From Rhynchopus sp. YZ270_cl-10 (lineage: Eukaryota; Euglenozoa; Diplonemea; Diplonemida; Diplonemidae), in the NCBI GenBank assembly GCA_964035575.1, contig OZ037878.1:62001-126000 (forward strand): a stretch of 64,000 bases of DNA, read 5' to 3'. Below the pieces are notes generated by a model. The model ran no database searches, was not told the DNA's origin, and worked only from the letters and a program-made list of their open reading frames with translations. Positions 23,701-34,380 of the stretch are shown here, one piece after another. Position numbers and translations under genes: made by a program. The stretch's first letter is position 1. Each line of letters opens with the position of its first letter.

Positions 23701-24018
23701 TGTGTGAAATCACCCCCGGCCTTCGTCCCTCTATAAAAAATAGTGTTGTTGGGGGGTGGGCTGAGAGGGGGGTGAAGATGGAGAAAAAAATGCGAGATTT
23801 TTTTTTGCAGTGGTTGTACAGCGAGAACCTCTCATTTGGTTGTTTCCGGTGTAACTCTTTGAAAAAGAGTTGACGCCGACGTTGTTGTTGTTGTTGTTTT
23901 TTGGCATCAGCCAAGTATTTTAGACAGGGCTTATTTCCCACAAAAGAGAGAGACAGAGAGGGAGCCATCTGTGACAACCTTATGCACAAAGCGTCAAAAT
24001 ATCGTTGGCGGTATTGCT

Positions 24019-24879
24019 TCAAATGTCCACAATTTTGGTTTCGCTGTTTGCGGTCTCGAACTTCAGGAGCGATCCGCTTGCCGGCGCCTTCTCGGTCCAT
24101 CCGTAAATCGCATCTGTTTTTTATGTCATATTTTTTTGCCACATTTCAATCACCTTTAGAACGACACAAAGGGAGGGTTGGTTATGTGAAACTAGGCTGT
24201 GCTTCAAAGATGAGTCTACATCAACACCGCGTTTTTGTCAACTTTCACTGAATCAAAAAATATATGGCATACCAGCAAAGGTCTCGCACGGGGTCCACGC
24301 AGTGAAGTCAGCATCAGGCATGCCGGCACGGTTGCCCTCTGTGTCGATCGTCACTGGGAGAATGCCGACCACGCTACCGGTCTGAGGGAAACCAGAGTCC
24401 TCCTGTGCAAGGGACTTAACGAGCTGGTGGACGGCAGCCTTGGCCATGCCGTAACCGATCATGAAGGAGGTGCCGCTCACGGCGGGGGCTGCGCCGGTGA
24501 GCACGAGAAGGCCGTTGGGCGCCATGTGCTGCGAGGCGACCTGGCCTGCGATGATGGAGCTCTGCACAGACTGCTTCCACATCAGCTCCGACGACGCAAC
24601 GATATCGGACGCAGCAATGTTCCCGCCCGCCCAGCCGCCAGCCACGTTCACCACAGCGTCCACCTTCGCCCCGCCAAGCTCCTTCTCCAGCGCCGCAAGC
24701 ACAGAGGCAGACGACGTCTCCCACGACGCAGCGGAGTCCACAAGCACCTGCGCCGACGCCTTCTGGTTCGCAACCAGGTCCACGCTGATCGTGCTCCAGT
24801 TGTTCGCCACAAACTTGTCCACCACAGCACGCCCCAGAGCACCAGACCCTCCGTACACCACAACACGTCTTGCTGCCAT
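24019..24879 (-). CDS. QDPR: Dihydropteridine reductase, 2 exons
   Basis: Exon 1 (24879-24273) covers the Rossmann fold; exon 2 (24113-24019) follows a 159-nt intron (GTATGC to AAAACAG, phase 1) and restores the C-terminus WTEKAPASGSLLKF, matching the human DHPR end WITGKNRPSSGSLI. Total 233 aa against 244 in human. VVVYGGSGALG binds NAD(P); AGGWAGGN, MWKQS and the YGMAK Tyr-x3-Lys catalytic pair are all present. It reduces quinonoid dihydrobiopterin to tetrahydrobiopterin, the cofactor of aromatic amino acid hydroxylases. Without the intron the protein would end early at MPYIF. A TTTCAACAG acceptor lies 19 nt before the ATG. Confidence 0.93.
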
Positions 24880-25307
24880 TTTAAAGTCTTTTGTTTTGCT
24901 GTTGAAAGTTGTGAGAAATTTTTGTGGCCAAATTTTTGTTGAGGAATTCTTAGGAAAAGCAGGGGGGGCAATTGATTAACTTTGAGACTATGAAGAGAAA
25001 GTGTATACTAGGTAAAAGGAAGTTCATGGTACAAAAGCGCCTCTGCGGACGGTACCAGAAAGCACAAAAAGTTGGGAAAATAAGCGAGGCAACATATCAA
25101 CACCTTATTACCATCCGAGAGAGAGAAATGCTTTTTATGGTGTGACGCCAATACAGTGTTGTTTTTGTTTGTACTTCTTTTGTGCTACCGTGGGGTTATG
25201 GGCCACACCATTTTAAAATTTTCGAGACTTTTTGAGGAGTGACAAGAATTTTCAGAGAGAATCTGCGTTGAAACCCCCCTCTCATGGGCTTTCTCAACAA
25301 CCACACC
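24880..25307. other. Intergenic, no gene seen
   Basis: Spacer between the dihydropteridine reductase start and the 3' end of the RING gene; apart from the likely splice acceptor at 24899 nothing was recognised. Confidence 0.5.
24899..24915 (-). promoter_or_regulatory. Likely 5' splice acceptor of dihydropteridine reductase
   Basis: Minus-strand ...CACAACTTTCAACAG ends 19 nt before the ATG. No upstream exon is visible, so it may accept a spliced leader (inference). Confidence 0.45.
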
Positions 25308-25943
25308 TCACATGCCCATATTCCCCATGAGACTGGTGAAGGAGGTACCGTTGGTTGGAGGACGCGTCTCAGCGAAGAGCTCGCGTGTCACTGACGTGAC
25401 AGAGGCGTCGCGTGCCATGCCGAAAAGCCCGCCGAACTGGTCCTGCGACTGGCGTGATGGGGGCTTTGTGGCGCCTGTGTTCCAGAGCACGGAGCTTGTG
25501 TCACCACCACCGCCACCACCGGCCTCATGCGACCTGCGCAAGGAAGCGTTCTCAGCCTCTAGCTTCGCAACAGCAGCGGTGAGCTGCGCAGTGCGCTTCT
25601 TGAGCGCATCCTGCTGGCGCCGTATCGCAGCAAGCCTGCGCGACCCCATCGAGAGACACAGCATGTTCTGCCCAAACTGAAACTGCACCGCCTGCGCCGT
25701 CAGCGCAAGCTGCCGGAACGAATCCGTAACAAGCAGCCCACGCACCGAGGAGGGAAGGTTCTTCAGCAGCACCGACCGGCACCGCTGCCCACACGTCAGG
25801 CACGACCCAGAAAGACGCTTCGAGCACAGCTGACAGAAGAAGTGCTTGCACGACGTCATCACGCCGTCGGGGCTCTTCAGCAAATCGCAACAGTAGTTAC
25901 AGTGCACATGAAAGCGGTGGCTGTTGCTGCTGTTTCCGGACAT
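25308..25943 (-). CDS. ZIP3/RNF212/HEI10-like meiotic RING protein
   Basis: 211 aa, one exon, starting MSGNSSNSHRF (an upstream in-frame Met is less likely). The N-terminal C3HC4 RING has CNYC, CKHFFCQLC and CLTCGQRC, followed by CRSVLL, as in RNF212/ZIP3 proteins. A coiled coil follows (about residues 95-145, QQDALKKRTAQLTAAVAKLE), then a Ser/Gly-rich tail. Family members are SUMO or ubiquitin E3 ligases on the synaptonemal complex that designate crossovers. MND1, another meiosis gene, lies 9 kb away. Another small RING coiled-coil protein remains possible. Confidence 0.75.
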   Translation of the reverse strand: MSGNSSNSHRFHVHCNYCCDLLKSPDGVMTSCKHFFCQLCSKRLSGSCLTCGQRCRSVLLKNLPSSVRGLLVTDSFRQLALTAQAVQFQFGQNMLCLSMGSRRLAAIRRQQDALKKRTAQLTAAVAKLEAENASLRRSHEAGGGGGGDTSSVLWNTGATKPPSRQSQDQFGGLFGMARDASVTSVTRELFAETRPPTNGTSFTSLMGNMGM

Positions 25944-26000
25944 GTTGTGTTTGTGTTTGTGTAATGGAAAGGGATCGACCCTGAGAGCGTGGTGAGACAA

Positions 26001-26032
<32 letters not shown>

Positions 26033-26352
26033 GAGGTCATTTGACCGCAGTGAAGTGTGAAATACGGAAAAGTGTGGAAAACAGGATATTTTTACTACCC
26101 AGAGATTGTGAAAAAAATGGGAATTCGGGGGGTAAGGTGAAAAGAGAAGCTTTTTTTCGCTTTCCGACTTCGATTCTGATTGACTTTGAAAAATTGAAAG
26201 GGCAAAAAAAATTCAAAAAGATCCCATCCCCCCCGCTTCTTTGCACCATCGGTGAGGGGGTACAAAAATAATAATAGGCTAGAATTGGGTTTCGTTCACA
26301 CCCCTCGCCGTGCACCACATCCACACCCCAACCCTGCGAATCGTTCGATACT
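25944..26352. other. Intergenic with (GA) microsatellite
   Basis: Contains a GAGAGA-rich run at about 26002-26032, on the minus strand a CT tract. No gene seen. Confidence 0.5.
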
Positions 26353-27573
26353 TCACATGCCAAATGGACGCCCCGTTGCAAGGGTTTGCTTGAGGGCAGA
26401 CTCGCCCTGGGCACACTCCTGGCGTTCCTCTTCATCCTCGCTGTCGGTGACGAAGCCGTCCTCCCCTGCGGCGTTGATTTTTTGTGCGTCCTGCGCACTC
26501 ACCTGAGTCGCAATCTCGGTCAGCAGCTCGTCAACCTTGTTAAGGAAGTCCTGTGGGCCCTCCTCGCCCTCCTGCGGCGGTGCGGCTGCCGTGTTCTGCA
26601 CGAGACGTGTTGCAATCGCCTTTGCACGCTTCAAATGTCTCATCGCTCTGTGATGTGATGTGTGATGTGCTGTGTATCCTAATTAACCTAAAGTATCAAA
26701 AAATGGGCATCTCTCCTATTACCAAAACCTCCAAATAAAGAAGGCATACCTCGTGAATTTCCCCAGACGCTTCAGCGTCTCGCCCATGAGGTAGTACAGA
26801 TAGCCGTTCCCGTCGTCCTCGACGAGGAGCGACTTGAGGAAGAGGTACGCCTCGTCCCACTCTTGGACCTGCATGAGGAGTTTGCCGATCTCGATTTTGA
26901 TGTCGGTGGAGGGCTGGCGCTCTTCGTCAAGGTATTCGAGGAGTTTGAGCGCGTGGGCAAGAGAGGCCTTGCTGTTCTCGAAGTCGTCGAGACGGAGGTA
27001 CAGCTGTGCGTAGAGGTAGTGCAGCTCAACGTTGTTCTGGTTGTGCTGCTTCGCAAAGTCAAGCGCCGCCTTGCACTGATGCTCCGCCCCATCCTCCAAA
27101 CAAAGATCCGTCGTCCACAACTCCGCCACCGCACAGAAACACTGCGCCATCGCCTCCTTCAACTCACTCATCTCCTCCGCCCCCACCCCCGGCTTCTGCA
27201 TCATCTGCGCTATCGCCTCTGCGCCTGTCTTGTAGTATTGCAGACCCTCAGCACCACCGTACATCTGCGCAACAGTCATGTATTTAGCAGAGCTTGCGCC
27301 TGGTGCTAGGCGGATGCTTTCAAGGAGGACAGCCATCCCCCGCTGGTCGTCTCCAACGTAGGTGATGAGAATCTCGCCAAGCTTGTCCATTGTGTCGGTG
27401 TCGGAGGCGTCCATGCGGAGGATGTCTTCGTAGCGTGCTGCAGCCGTCTCGTAGTCGAAAGCTGCTAGTGCAGTGTCCGCAGCTTTCTCTAGGCCTGCCT
27501 TAGTGGTGGGGCCGGCGGCATCGGCGACACGTGCTGCTTTGGCAGCCTTTGCGCTTTTTTTTACTTTTCCCAT
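26353..27573 (-). CDS. TPR protein, ACL4-like ribosome-assembly chaperone, 2 exons
   Basis: Exon 1 (27573-26750) and exon 2 (26647-26353) join in phase 2 across a 102-nt intron (GTATGC to CATCACAG), giving 372 aa; yeast Acl4 has 387. A Lys/Ala-rich N-terminus precedes four or more TPR-like helical pairs (AFDYETAAARYEDIL, LYLRLDDFENSKASL, VQEWDEAYLFLKSLL) and an acidic tail with DSEDEEE. Acl4 binds newly made ribosomal protein Rpl4 and protects it until assembly. The match is by architecture and the acidic tail, so a generic TPR protein remains possible. A CTCTCTTAG acceptor lies 16 nt before the ATG. Confidence 0.7.
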
Positions 27574-27589
27574 TTGTGATATTTGACGT

Positions 27590-27606
27590 CTAAGAGAGGG
27601 GGGGGG
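27590..27606 (-). promoter_or_regulatory. Likely 5' splice acceptor of the TPR gene
   Basis: CCCCCCTCTCTTAG on the minus strand, 16 nt before the ATG, with no coding exon upstream. Confidence 0.5.
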
Positions 27607-27883
27607 AATGTTTGAGGAGAAAAGGTTGAATGAGAGAGAGAGAGGATGTGGGGGATGCTTTTTTGGTTTTGTTCTTTCAGAAGGTTTGCTTTTGTTAAAG
27701 TGGAATTATAAACAAAACCACAATTTGCTGAGCTTTTTTTTTGTCCAAAACCCTGTCACCACCCCTTTACCCCCGGTTGTATTTCCACATGGTCGGACGA
27801 TAGTTTCCGTTGGTCCATACGTTGCAAAAAAGTTATTATTATGAAGAGCCAATACGTGGTTGACTGATAAAAAGAAAAATTTA

Positions 27884-27915
27884 AAAGATGAACGGCCTCG
27901 CGTGCTTAGTCTTGA
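27884..27915. repeat. Hairpin family 1, copy b
   Basis: AAAGATGAACGGCCTCGCGTGCTTAGTCTTGA; the outer stem is kept while the inner stem is weak. Confidence 0.5.
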
Positions 27916-28232
27916 TTAGATTATTCTTTTGGTTTATCAGTCGTTTGTTTTTGTGTGTGTTATTGCTACTCGTGGGTTTTGCTGCTACTCCCGTTAGTCA
28001 CCCTATTTGAAGGGCGGCGGTACTATCGCAAACCCGATATCCATCTAGCCCGGTATTGCTAGTTTGTGTGCAATATGCTCCCACTGACTACCTGGCAGTG
28101 AAGAGGAAACCTCTTTGAGGCCAAAAAAGAACCGGATGTGAGGAAACACAGGAAAACACCGAATCAAAAAGACAAAAAAAGGCGCAAGAGTAGAGTGAGA
28201 GGGTGAGAGACGGGGGGTTGGAGCAACAACGC

Positions 28233-29319
28233 TCAGTCCGACCCTTCCTCGCCCTCCTCACCTTCTTCCTCTTCGTCTTCTTCATCTTCTTCGTCAGAGG
28301 AGCTTGACTCCGAGGCCTGCTGTGCTTTGCGTGTGGTGAGCACAGAGGAGGCTGCGATGATGGCATTCACATCCCCAAACTTCGAGAGAACGTTCTGAGG
28401 GGAAATGAGTTATGAGATAGAGGTGGGACGAAATAAAAGGACAACGTTAAACAAAAAAAAATTTCTGATAGTAACGGAGAATGCTGTGTGGCAGTGTTGT
28501 GGCAATCCTGCTGACCATTTCCACAGCCAAATACACCCGCATCACCTCACCGTGATGGAGTGGTGTGTACACCGTAAAGGCGTTTGCAAGGAGGGTAAGG
28601 GTAGGGGTGCATGTATACCTCAAGGGAACGCTTGGAGTCCTGCTCCAACGTCTCAATCTCCTCGCCCAAAGCCTTCTCTGCGTTGTCCTCGCCGCCAAGC
28701 TCGCGTGTTGCGATGATCTCCTCCTCAAGCATCGTTGTCTCGTCGTCTGCCTCCTGCGGTGTGTGTGGGTAGAGGAGAAGAGAGGAGAAGAGAGGAAACA
28801 CATAGAAAAGAAACGGCAGAGGAAGAGGAGGGAGGCATCATACGTTAGTGTACGGCACGTAAGTTTCCGCCTTGAAGCCATGCTTGGGGAAAATCACGGT
28901 GGCGAACTCCTTGTGGACGCGCACTGCCTGGTCGAACCTGTGGTTTGTTTGTTTGTTTTGTTTGATTATTATGCAGCACCGTAATCAAGATTGACAGATC
29001 TCTGCATTCGAAAAAGTCGGTACAATGTCCGTGAACCATACCACCAGGTCCCCTCGGGGTTGTACGCCATGCAGTTTGTGAAGCAGAGCACAATGTCGTT
29101 CTCGAACACCTCGCTTGTCTCGTATGCGCCTTCAGTCAGCTTCTTTTGTATTGTGGAGAAGTCCATCGGTGTCTTGATCGCTGCCTCGTACCCGTCAATG
29201 CCCGTCACTGGGTAGTGGAAAACGCTGTGCGCATCGGCACGGATCAGATCTGTCAGGACAGCTTGGAAGGCTGCTGTGTCCACCTCCGTTCGCCGTCGCT
29301 TTGCAGGAGGCTCGGACAT
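28233..29319 (-). CDS. Small bromodomain protein, 4 exons
   Basis: Exons 29319-29042, 28937-28844, 28753-28619 and 28394-28233 join in matching phases to 222 aa. Introns start GTATGG, GTATGA and GTATAC. The bromodomain (about residues 15-120) has VFHYPVTGIDGYEAAIKTPMDFSTIQKKL, written here as VFHYPVTG then the PMDFSTI ZA-loop motif, and CMAYNPEGTWWFDQAV with the acetyl-lysine Asn (YN). Joining across intron 1 turns WY into WWFDQAV, restoring the last helix. A Glu-rich helix follows and the C-terminus is a long Asp/Glu run. It probably reads acetylated histones; the acidic tail may contact histones directly. No second bromodomain or ET domain is present. Confidence 0.85.
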
Positions 29320-29952
29320 AGTGGCTCAAGCCCTCTTCTCTGGATGTGTTGTTGAAGAGAGAGAAACTCGACTCTTACAGTCGCCAACTGATCTTGATTA
29401 CTCGACTAGAAAAAGGGGGGGAAGATTATTTTCGTTGAACGCAGCCAAAAACAGTGTGTGAGATCTGAATTTTGGCGCAAGTGATTTTTAAAGGGGAGGA
29501 GAAAATAGTCGGTATCAGGCGATTAAACGTTGGCTTTATTACTCGAGTTTCTAATAACACTACGTGTAAGGAAAAAAAAATCATGGAAAAAAAATCAGAA
29601 AGTTCGAGTAGAAGGCTTTGCAGCATTGTTACAAATAAGGATTTAATTGAACTTAAAGTCTTTTGCAATAATCCGCCAGAAACGCAGTATTGTTGCCTCC
29701 CAAATTGACACCTTCGCAGAGATAGATAGAAAAATGGAGAACGGAGAAGGGAATAAAAAAAAAAGCATTCTTTTTTTCTGTATACTTAGCTGCAGTACAT
29801 CACTGCACTTTTTTTTTTGAACTACGGCTTACTTTTTGTTACTGTGGTTACTTTGTTGTAAGTTGCAAGCGGCCTTTTTACGTTCCCCATATCCCACCCA
29901 AGAAAAATATACAAATATCTACAAAAAAAAAAAGAAAAGAAAAGAAAATTAT

Positions 29953-29987
29953 AAGATGAACCTGAGCCTCTCTGTGCATGGTCACCT
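29953..29987. repeat. Hairpin family 1, copy c
   Basis: AAGATGAACCTGAGC / loop CTCTCT / GTGCATGGTCACCT. Confidence 0.55.
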
Positions 29988-30897
29988 CATAACCGCTGTT
30001 GTGTGATCACGTTGCTGTACTAATCATCCGCACTTCTTCCTCATGTTTCAGTTTTGTAAAAGAAACAAGAAAAAAAGGGATGACAACCCGATACGATGAA
30101 AAAACTTATTGATTTCCCTCGATTGTATAGTCGACCAAGACCATTAAGCCCTCTTTGGGCATAACTATATTCTATGTGCGTCTCCAGCTCACAAAAGCAG
30201 TCTGCAACGGCACTGCACAAAAGGCTGGAGAATGATTGCACTCCCGTAATATTTTAGTGTGATACCCACAACGCACAACTCATTTTGATTATAGACTACT
30301 ATCACTAGAGTAGCCACGGCTAATTCTTCACAGGATCCTTACAAGAGAGCAAATACAAGGAGTACGCTTTGCAGTAGGTGTCAGAATCCTTCAACGCACA
30401 ACTCAAAAAAAAACTTGAAAAAGATATACCCTCACACAACAGAACACCAAAGAATGATGACGACTATCATAGAGGTCATCTCGTCTTTTTGAAAAAGAGA
30501 AAAAAAAAAAAGGTGTCACGAGCCTCTTTTGAGCTGAGCCACCTTTTGCCAAAAAATTGGCATCTACAAGGGGGAAATGGCCGGGTATTTTAGGGGAGTA
30601 AGGGAGCGTGATCATGGGAGGGGTGGTGTACAGAGGGGAAGGGGAAAATGAATGCTGGAAGGTGGAAAAGGCTGTTTTGCGAGAACTGTGTGTTTTATTT
30701 TTGCTGTTCCCCACTCAGAGGTGGGTGGGTTCTACTTAAATATCGCTAAACTGTGGAAAAAGGAAAAACAAGGTTGCACTCTCTTAATGATTACCTTCGA
30801 TAGACATAGAATGCCTGAAATCATGTTAAGACCAACCTTTTTGACTATCAACCTTTCCGCAAAACGTAAAACTTCCAACAAAAAAGAGAGAAAATAT

Positions 30898-30929
30898 AAG
30901 ATGAATGTGCCTCTCGTGCACAACATTTT
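30898..30929. repeat. Hairpin family 1, copy d
   Basis: AAGATGAATGTGC, CTCTC loop, GTGCACAACATTTT. The GTGC/GCAC stem replaces CTAAGC/GCTTAG. It lies about 210 bp beyond the stop of SF-assemblin. Confidence 0.6.
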
Positions 30930-31141
30930 ACAAAAAAAATGCTCTTTTTTGTGACGTTGTCCCCCCCAAGAGGACAATGGACAAAAAACAGCAAACATAA
31001 CACCGGACGTTTACAAAAAAATTACAAAAAAAAAAAAAAACACTTCTTTTTTTTACCCCCTCCCCTGACATGATGCTACAGATCAGGAAACACTGCCTTT
31101 TATCTTTTATTATTGTTTGTTCAAAACACTCCCGCTTCGCC

Positions 31142-31882
31142 TCATCGAATGAGCCCTCCTTCTGCTCTGCTGCATGCGTCTTCGAGCACACCGAGGAGCG
31201 TTTCTTCTGCTTTTTCGCGTTCCTTTCTTTCGATTGCAATTTCTTTTTGGAGTTTTGCACACATGTCTTCAAGCATTTTGAACATTGTGACCTCGGTTGT
31301 TTCACGCATCTGTTTCTCCAGTGAAAGGATCGATGTGAGACGTGCGACCTCTTCTTTCAGAACGTCGCTGATCTTCGTGAGGCGTTCGTCGCTGACTGCT
31401 TTGGTTTGGTCGATTTTGGTGCCTAATGTTTGGATGGCACGTTGCAGCTCAGTTTGGCGCTGTTGGGTGTCGGTTTCACGCCGTCTCCCTTCTGCGTGCA
31501 CGTCGGAGTGGAGTTGGTTCAGCTTGTCCTCGATCTGGCGCATCATAAGCTGCTCCACCTCACGGCGTTCCTGCTTCTCTGCACTCAGCTCAACCTGGAG
31601 TGTGCTTTCAAGGAGCTTGAGCTCCTTCGCCTTCCGCTCCTCCACTCCATCGCGTGCCTTCTGCTGCTGAAACAAAGACTCCTTCAGGCCATCCACCTGC
31701 AATCCCATACCCCGCCACGTCCCCTCATCCTTCTTCTCCACGTCAACCAGACGCTGTTCCAGCTCCCCGAGGCGCTGGTCGAACACACGAAGCTTCATGT
31801 GGTTGTCATCTGCCCCACCCGAAACGAGAGACTGCCCGCCCCCAAAGTACCCAGCGCCCCATTGAGGGGACCCGCCCTCCAT
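31142..31882 (-). CDS. SF-assemblin / beta-giardin family coiled-coil protein
   Basis: 246 aa from MEGGSPQWG. A short Gly-rich head is followed by almost continuous charged heptads (QRLGELEQRL, IQTLGTKIDQTKAVSDERL, LSLEKQMRETTEVTMFKML, EIAIERKEREKAEETLLGVLEDACSR). The spacing and the C-terminal EREKAEETLL match SF-assemblins, which build the 2-nm striated fibres of flagellar roots. Upstream, TCAATCCTGCAG ends 22 nt before the ATG, so the longer in-frame N-terminal extension is probably untranslated or intronic. This agrees with a flagellated organism. Confidence 0.85.
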   Translation of the reverse strand: MEGGSPQWGAGYFGGGQSLVSGGADDNHMKLRVFDQRLGELEQRLVDVEKKDEGTWRGMGLQVDGLKESLFQQQKARDGVEERKAKELKLLESTLQVELSAEKQERREVEQLMMRQIEDKLNQLHSDVHAEGRRRETDTQQRQTELQRAIQTLGTKIDQTKAVSDERLTKISDVLKEEVARLTSILSLEKQMRETTEVTMFKMLEDMCAKLQKEIAIERKEREKAEETLLGVLEDACSRAEGGLIR

Positions 31883-31904
31883 TGAGGGGATGTGTTTTGT
31901 GTTT

Positions 31905-31925
31905 CTGCAGGATTGAGGGGGGTGT
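31905..31925 (-). promoter_or_regulatory. Likely 5' splice acceptor of SF-assemblin
   Basis: CCCCCCTCAATCCTGCAG on the minus strand, 22 nt before the ATG. Confidence 0.5.
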
Positions 31926-32030
31926 GGGGATATGGCGAGGGGGTGGCGTTGTGGATGCATTCGAAAAAAAAAAAGAACTTTTTTTTGAGAAATTTGGGCA
32001 CTCAAATCTTCCTTACTTTCGCGTAAAACA

Positions 32031-33302
32031 TCAGATACGCGGCCGTTTTGCACTTTCTTCCTCCGCCTCAGGGGTTAGTTGCGGGGTGCATTTAATTGGG
32101 CCGTTTGACACATTCTCTTTTTTACGCAGTTTTGCAATGAAGATGGTTCCGCAGTTGGTCACAGTTGGCTGGCAATATGCTGTACATGGGAGCGTCTCTG
32201 AACGTCTCACCTGAGGATCTGAGGACATCATTGTGTGTGTGTTGTCGAAGGCATCGATGGCCTCTACGTCGCCACGACGGAGCAGCTCCGATACAACGTC
32301 TTCGTTTTGTTGTGCGCTGAGACTGCATGTGGAATAGACAATGACGCCACCTGGCTTGCACAACGCTACACCCCTCGCAAGGAGTGCGGTCTGCAGGGTG
32401 AACAGCTCTGCAGCTCCATTTGCACCACGGCTGCCCCAGCCACTCCGTTCCCCCCAGGCTTGTCCACTTTCGATCAGCTTCTCTACGTGCCGCAGACTCC
32501 CGTCCGTTGTGCACTCCGCATCGACCAATACACGGTCATACTCTGTGATGACCACGCCCTCATCTTCGTGCTTTCTCTTCTTCCCTCGCGACATCTCGCT
32601 CGCATAATCCGCAAGAACGATGCCCGCAAGAGGTACATCCTCAGGAAGGTTAGGGTAAGAAGCGGCAAGACGTTTCTTATGGCGGCTTGGGTTAACAGAG
32701 AGGAGGGAGTGTGGGCCGCTCCACCATGGTGATTGGACGGCAGTGGGGTCGTAGGTGGTGCCGTCTGCGAGGACGAGGCGGATGTGCTGTGATGTGTTGT
32801 GTTTGTACTTCTGCAGGCAGGATCTGGTCACGCTGAGCCGGTAGAGGTCTATGTCCACCCCAGTGACGTGCCCTGTCGTCATCTCGGAGATCAGCTGCAG
32901 TTTGCTCCCTGGCGCACAGCATATTTCGAGTACAGTGTCGGTTGCTCCCACATCCAGGCACATTGTTGCCACAATCGAACCCAGGTCCATCCCCGCCAGC
33001 TCGCCGCTCTCAAACAGAGGTGTGCCCTTCAGCTTGCAGGTACGTGGCATCTGCCATACAGCGTGGTCGGCAAACTCTGCAAGAGGTGTGGCCTCGGGGA
33101 AGTGTGCTTGCATCTTCACCTCGCGACTGTCGGAGGCGACAGAGGACGCAAAGCGTGCGTAGCGGGGAAGCTTGCCAAGCATTTCGTACTCCTTGAGGCT
33201 AACACCAGCGTCGCGGCAGTACTGGAGGAAGTCATCGGGCAGGTTGTCGCAGCTGAGGGTTCGGGTGGTGGAAGGGGTGGAGGTGGTGGTGGTGTCCGCC
33301 AT
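32031..33302 (-). CDS. NSUN/RsmB-family RNA cytosine-C5 methyltransferase
   Basis: 423 aa, single exon. The SAM site EICCAPGSKLQLI is followed by TGVDID (acidic residue after strand 2). Motif IV reads VLVDAECTTDGS and motif VI reads YSTCSLSAQQNEDVV. In this family Cys of the TC motif attacks C6 of the cytosine and the motif IV Cys helps release. The usual Pro in D-x-P-C is replaced by Glu here (DAEC). The N-terminal ~90 residues have no clear PUA domain. A KKRKHEDE basic patch and the C-terminal KRPRI could be nuclear signals. The target RNA cannot be told. The CCCCCCCAG acceptor is 18 nt upstream of the ATG. Confidence 0.85.
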   Translation of the reverse strand: MADTTTTSTPSTTRTLSCDNLPDDFLQYCRDAGVSLKEYEMLGKLPRYARFASSVASDSREVKMQAHFPEATPLAEFADHAVWQMPRTCKLKGTPLFESGELAGMDLGSIVATMCLDVGATDTVLEICCAPGSKLQLISEMTTGHVTGVDIDLYRLSVTRSCLQKYKHNTSQHIRLVLADGTTYDPTAVQSPWWSGPHSLLSVNPSRHKKRLAASYPNLPEDVPLAGIVLADYASEMSRGKKRKHEDEGVVITEYDRVLVDAECTTDGSLRHVEKLIESGQAWGERSGWGSRGANGAAELFTLQTALLARGVALCKPGGVIVYSTCSLSAQQNEDVVSELLRRGDVEAIDAFDNTHTMMSSDPQVRRSETLPCTAYCQPTVTNCGTIFIAKLRKKENVSNGPIKCTPQLTPEAEEESAKRPRI

Positions 33303-33320
33303 CTTTGTGTGTGGCGGCCT

Positions 33321-33334
33321 CTGGGGGGGGTGTC
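33321..33334 (-). promoter_or_regulatory. Likely 5' splice acceptor of the NSUN gene
   Basis: CGACACCCCCCCCAG on the minus strand, 18 nt before the ATG. Confidence 0.5.
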
Positions 33335-33790
33335 GTTAATTTGGTAGTATATTACGTCGATGAACACAATCGCCTGAAGTGCCAACCTGGGCACCCTTCG
33401 GAGATCTTCGGATACTCAATGTGTTTTCCCCCTTTCACTCCGTAGTGTAACCAGACAGGCTTGACTACGCCCTTCTTCATTGCATTAAAATTTGAAAGAA
33501 GTTGTCAAAACATTTCTTGGAAGGCGGCAAGATGAGGAGAAGTATGTGTTTGCATTCCAATTCCTGTTTGTGTCCGAGGAGGAGGAGGAGGTGATCATCA
33601 CTCCTTCCGAAGGGCAGTCGCGCCAATCCGTACACAGCGTCACGATGGATTGTGACGGGGACATCTGCCAGAGGTACAACCATGGCTGCGATAAGGTAAA
33701 GGAAACGAATCTTTTTTTTCTTTTCTCATAGAGATATCGGAGAGAATCTGTTTTGTCAACTTTGACGGGGGGGAAAAAAAAAAGGTTTAT

Positions 33791-33826
33791 AAGATGACCC
33801 TAAGCCTCTCTTGCTTAGCCACCTTG
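33791..33826. repeat. Hairpin family 1, copy e
   Basis: AAGATGACCCTAAGC / CTCTCTT loop / GCTTAGCCACCTT: the clearest full stem. Confidence 0.65.
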
Positions 33827-34380
33827 AAAAAAAAAAGAGAGAACTTGAAGTACGCATTGTGCATTACCACCAAAGGGGGGGTGCAGCTTCAGGGATTTTA
33901 CTTCAAAAAAATGTTTAAAATACATTTTGTACTTTGGTTTCTTACTGAGGCTGGCTAGGGGGGCGGGGGGGGGGAGGGGTGAGGGGGTAAAGGGAAGAGA
34001 GACGACAGCCGCCATTTAGAAAAGAGTTTGGATAGAAAGACAGTCCTTTCGGCGACGCGCCACCCTTCTCCTCCCTATGTACACAAAAAAACACAACACA
34101 AAAAAATAAGGGAAAAAAAAAGGGAAAAAAGAGACCTTTGGTAAAATGTGCTTCTTATTCATCACCATCATGCAAGGAAAAAGACTGGCACCCCCTCTGT
34201 GAGGGCACGCCGTCCATCGTTTGTGTCCCGACAGATTTTGACAAATAGAAGAAAGTGGTGGACACCTCGTTGATTGGCGGTCACCTTTTAAAAAAAAAAT
34301 GCCACCCATACCCTCAGGATGAAGTACTAAAACTGCTTTTGGGATAATGCTGACATTAGGCCACATCATTTTTTTTTTTG

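Larger units (their letters stand above)
27574..28232. other. Intergenic, no gene seen apart from one hairpin
   Basis: Holds hairpin family 1 copy b. The remaining sequence shows no coding signal. Confidence 0.5.
29320..31141. other. Intergenic, A/T-rich
   Basis: 1.8 kb between the bromodomain gene start and the 3' end of SF-assemblin. It contains two family 1 hairpins (29953 and 30898). ORFs up to ~100 aa are low complexity; I see no gene. Confidence 0.5.

Noticed and set aside
24253-24272. Dihydropteridine reductase ending at MPYIF
   Set aside because: A GTATGC donor lies there, and the exon at 24113-24019 restores the family C-terminus in phase.
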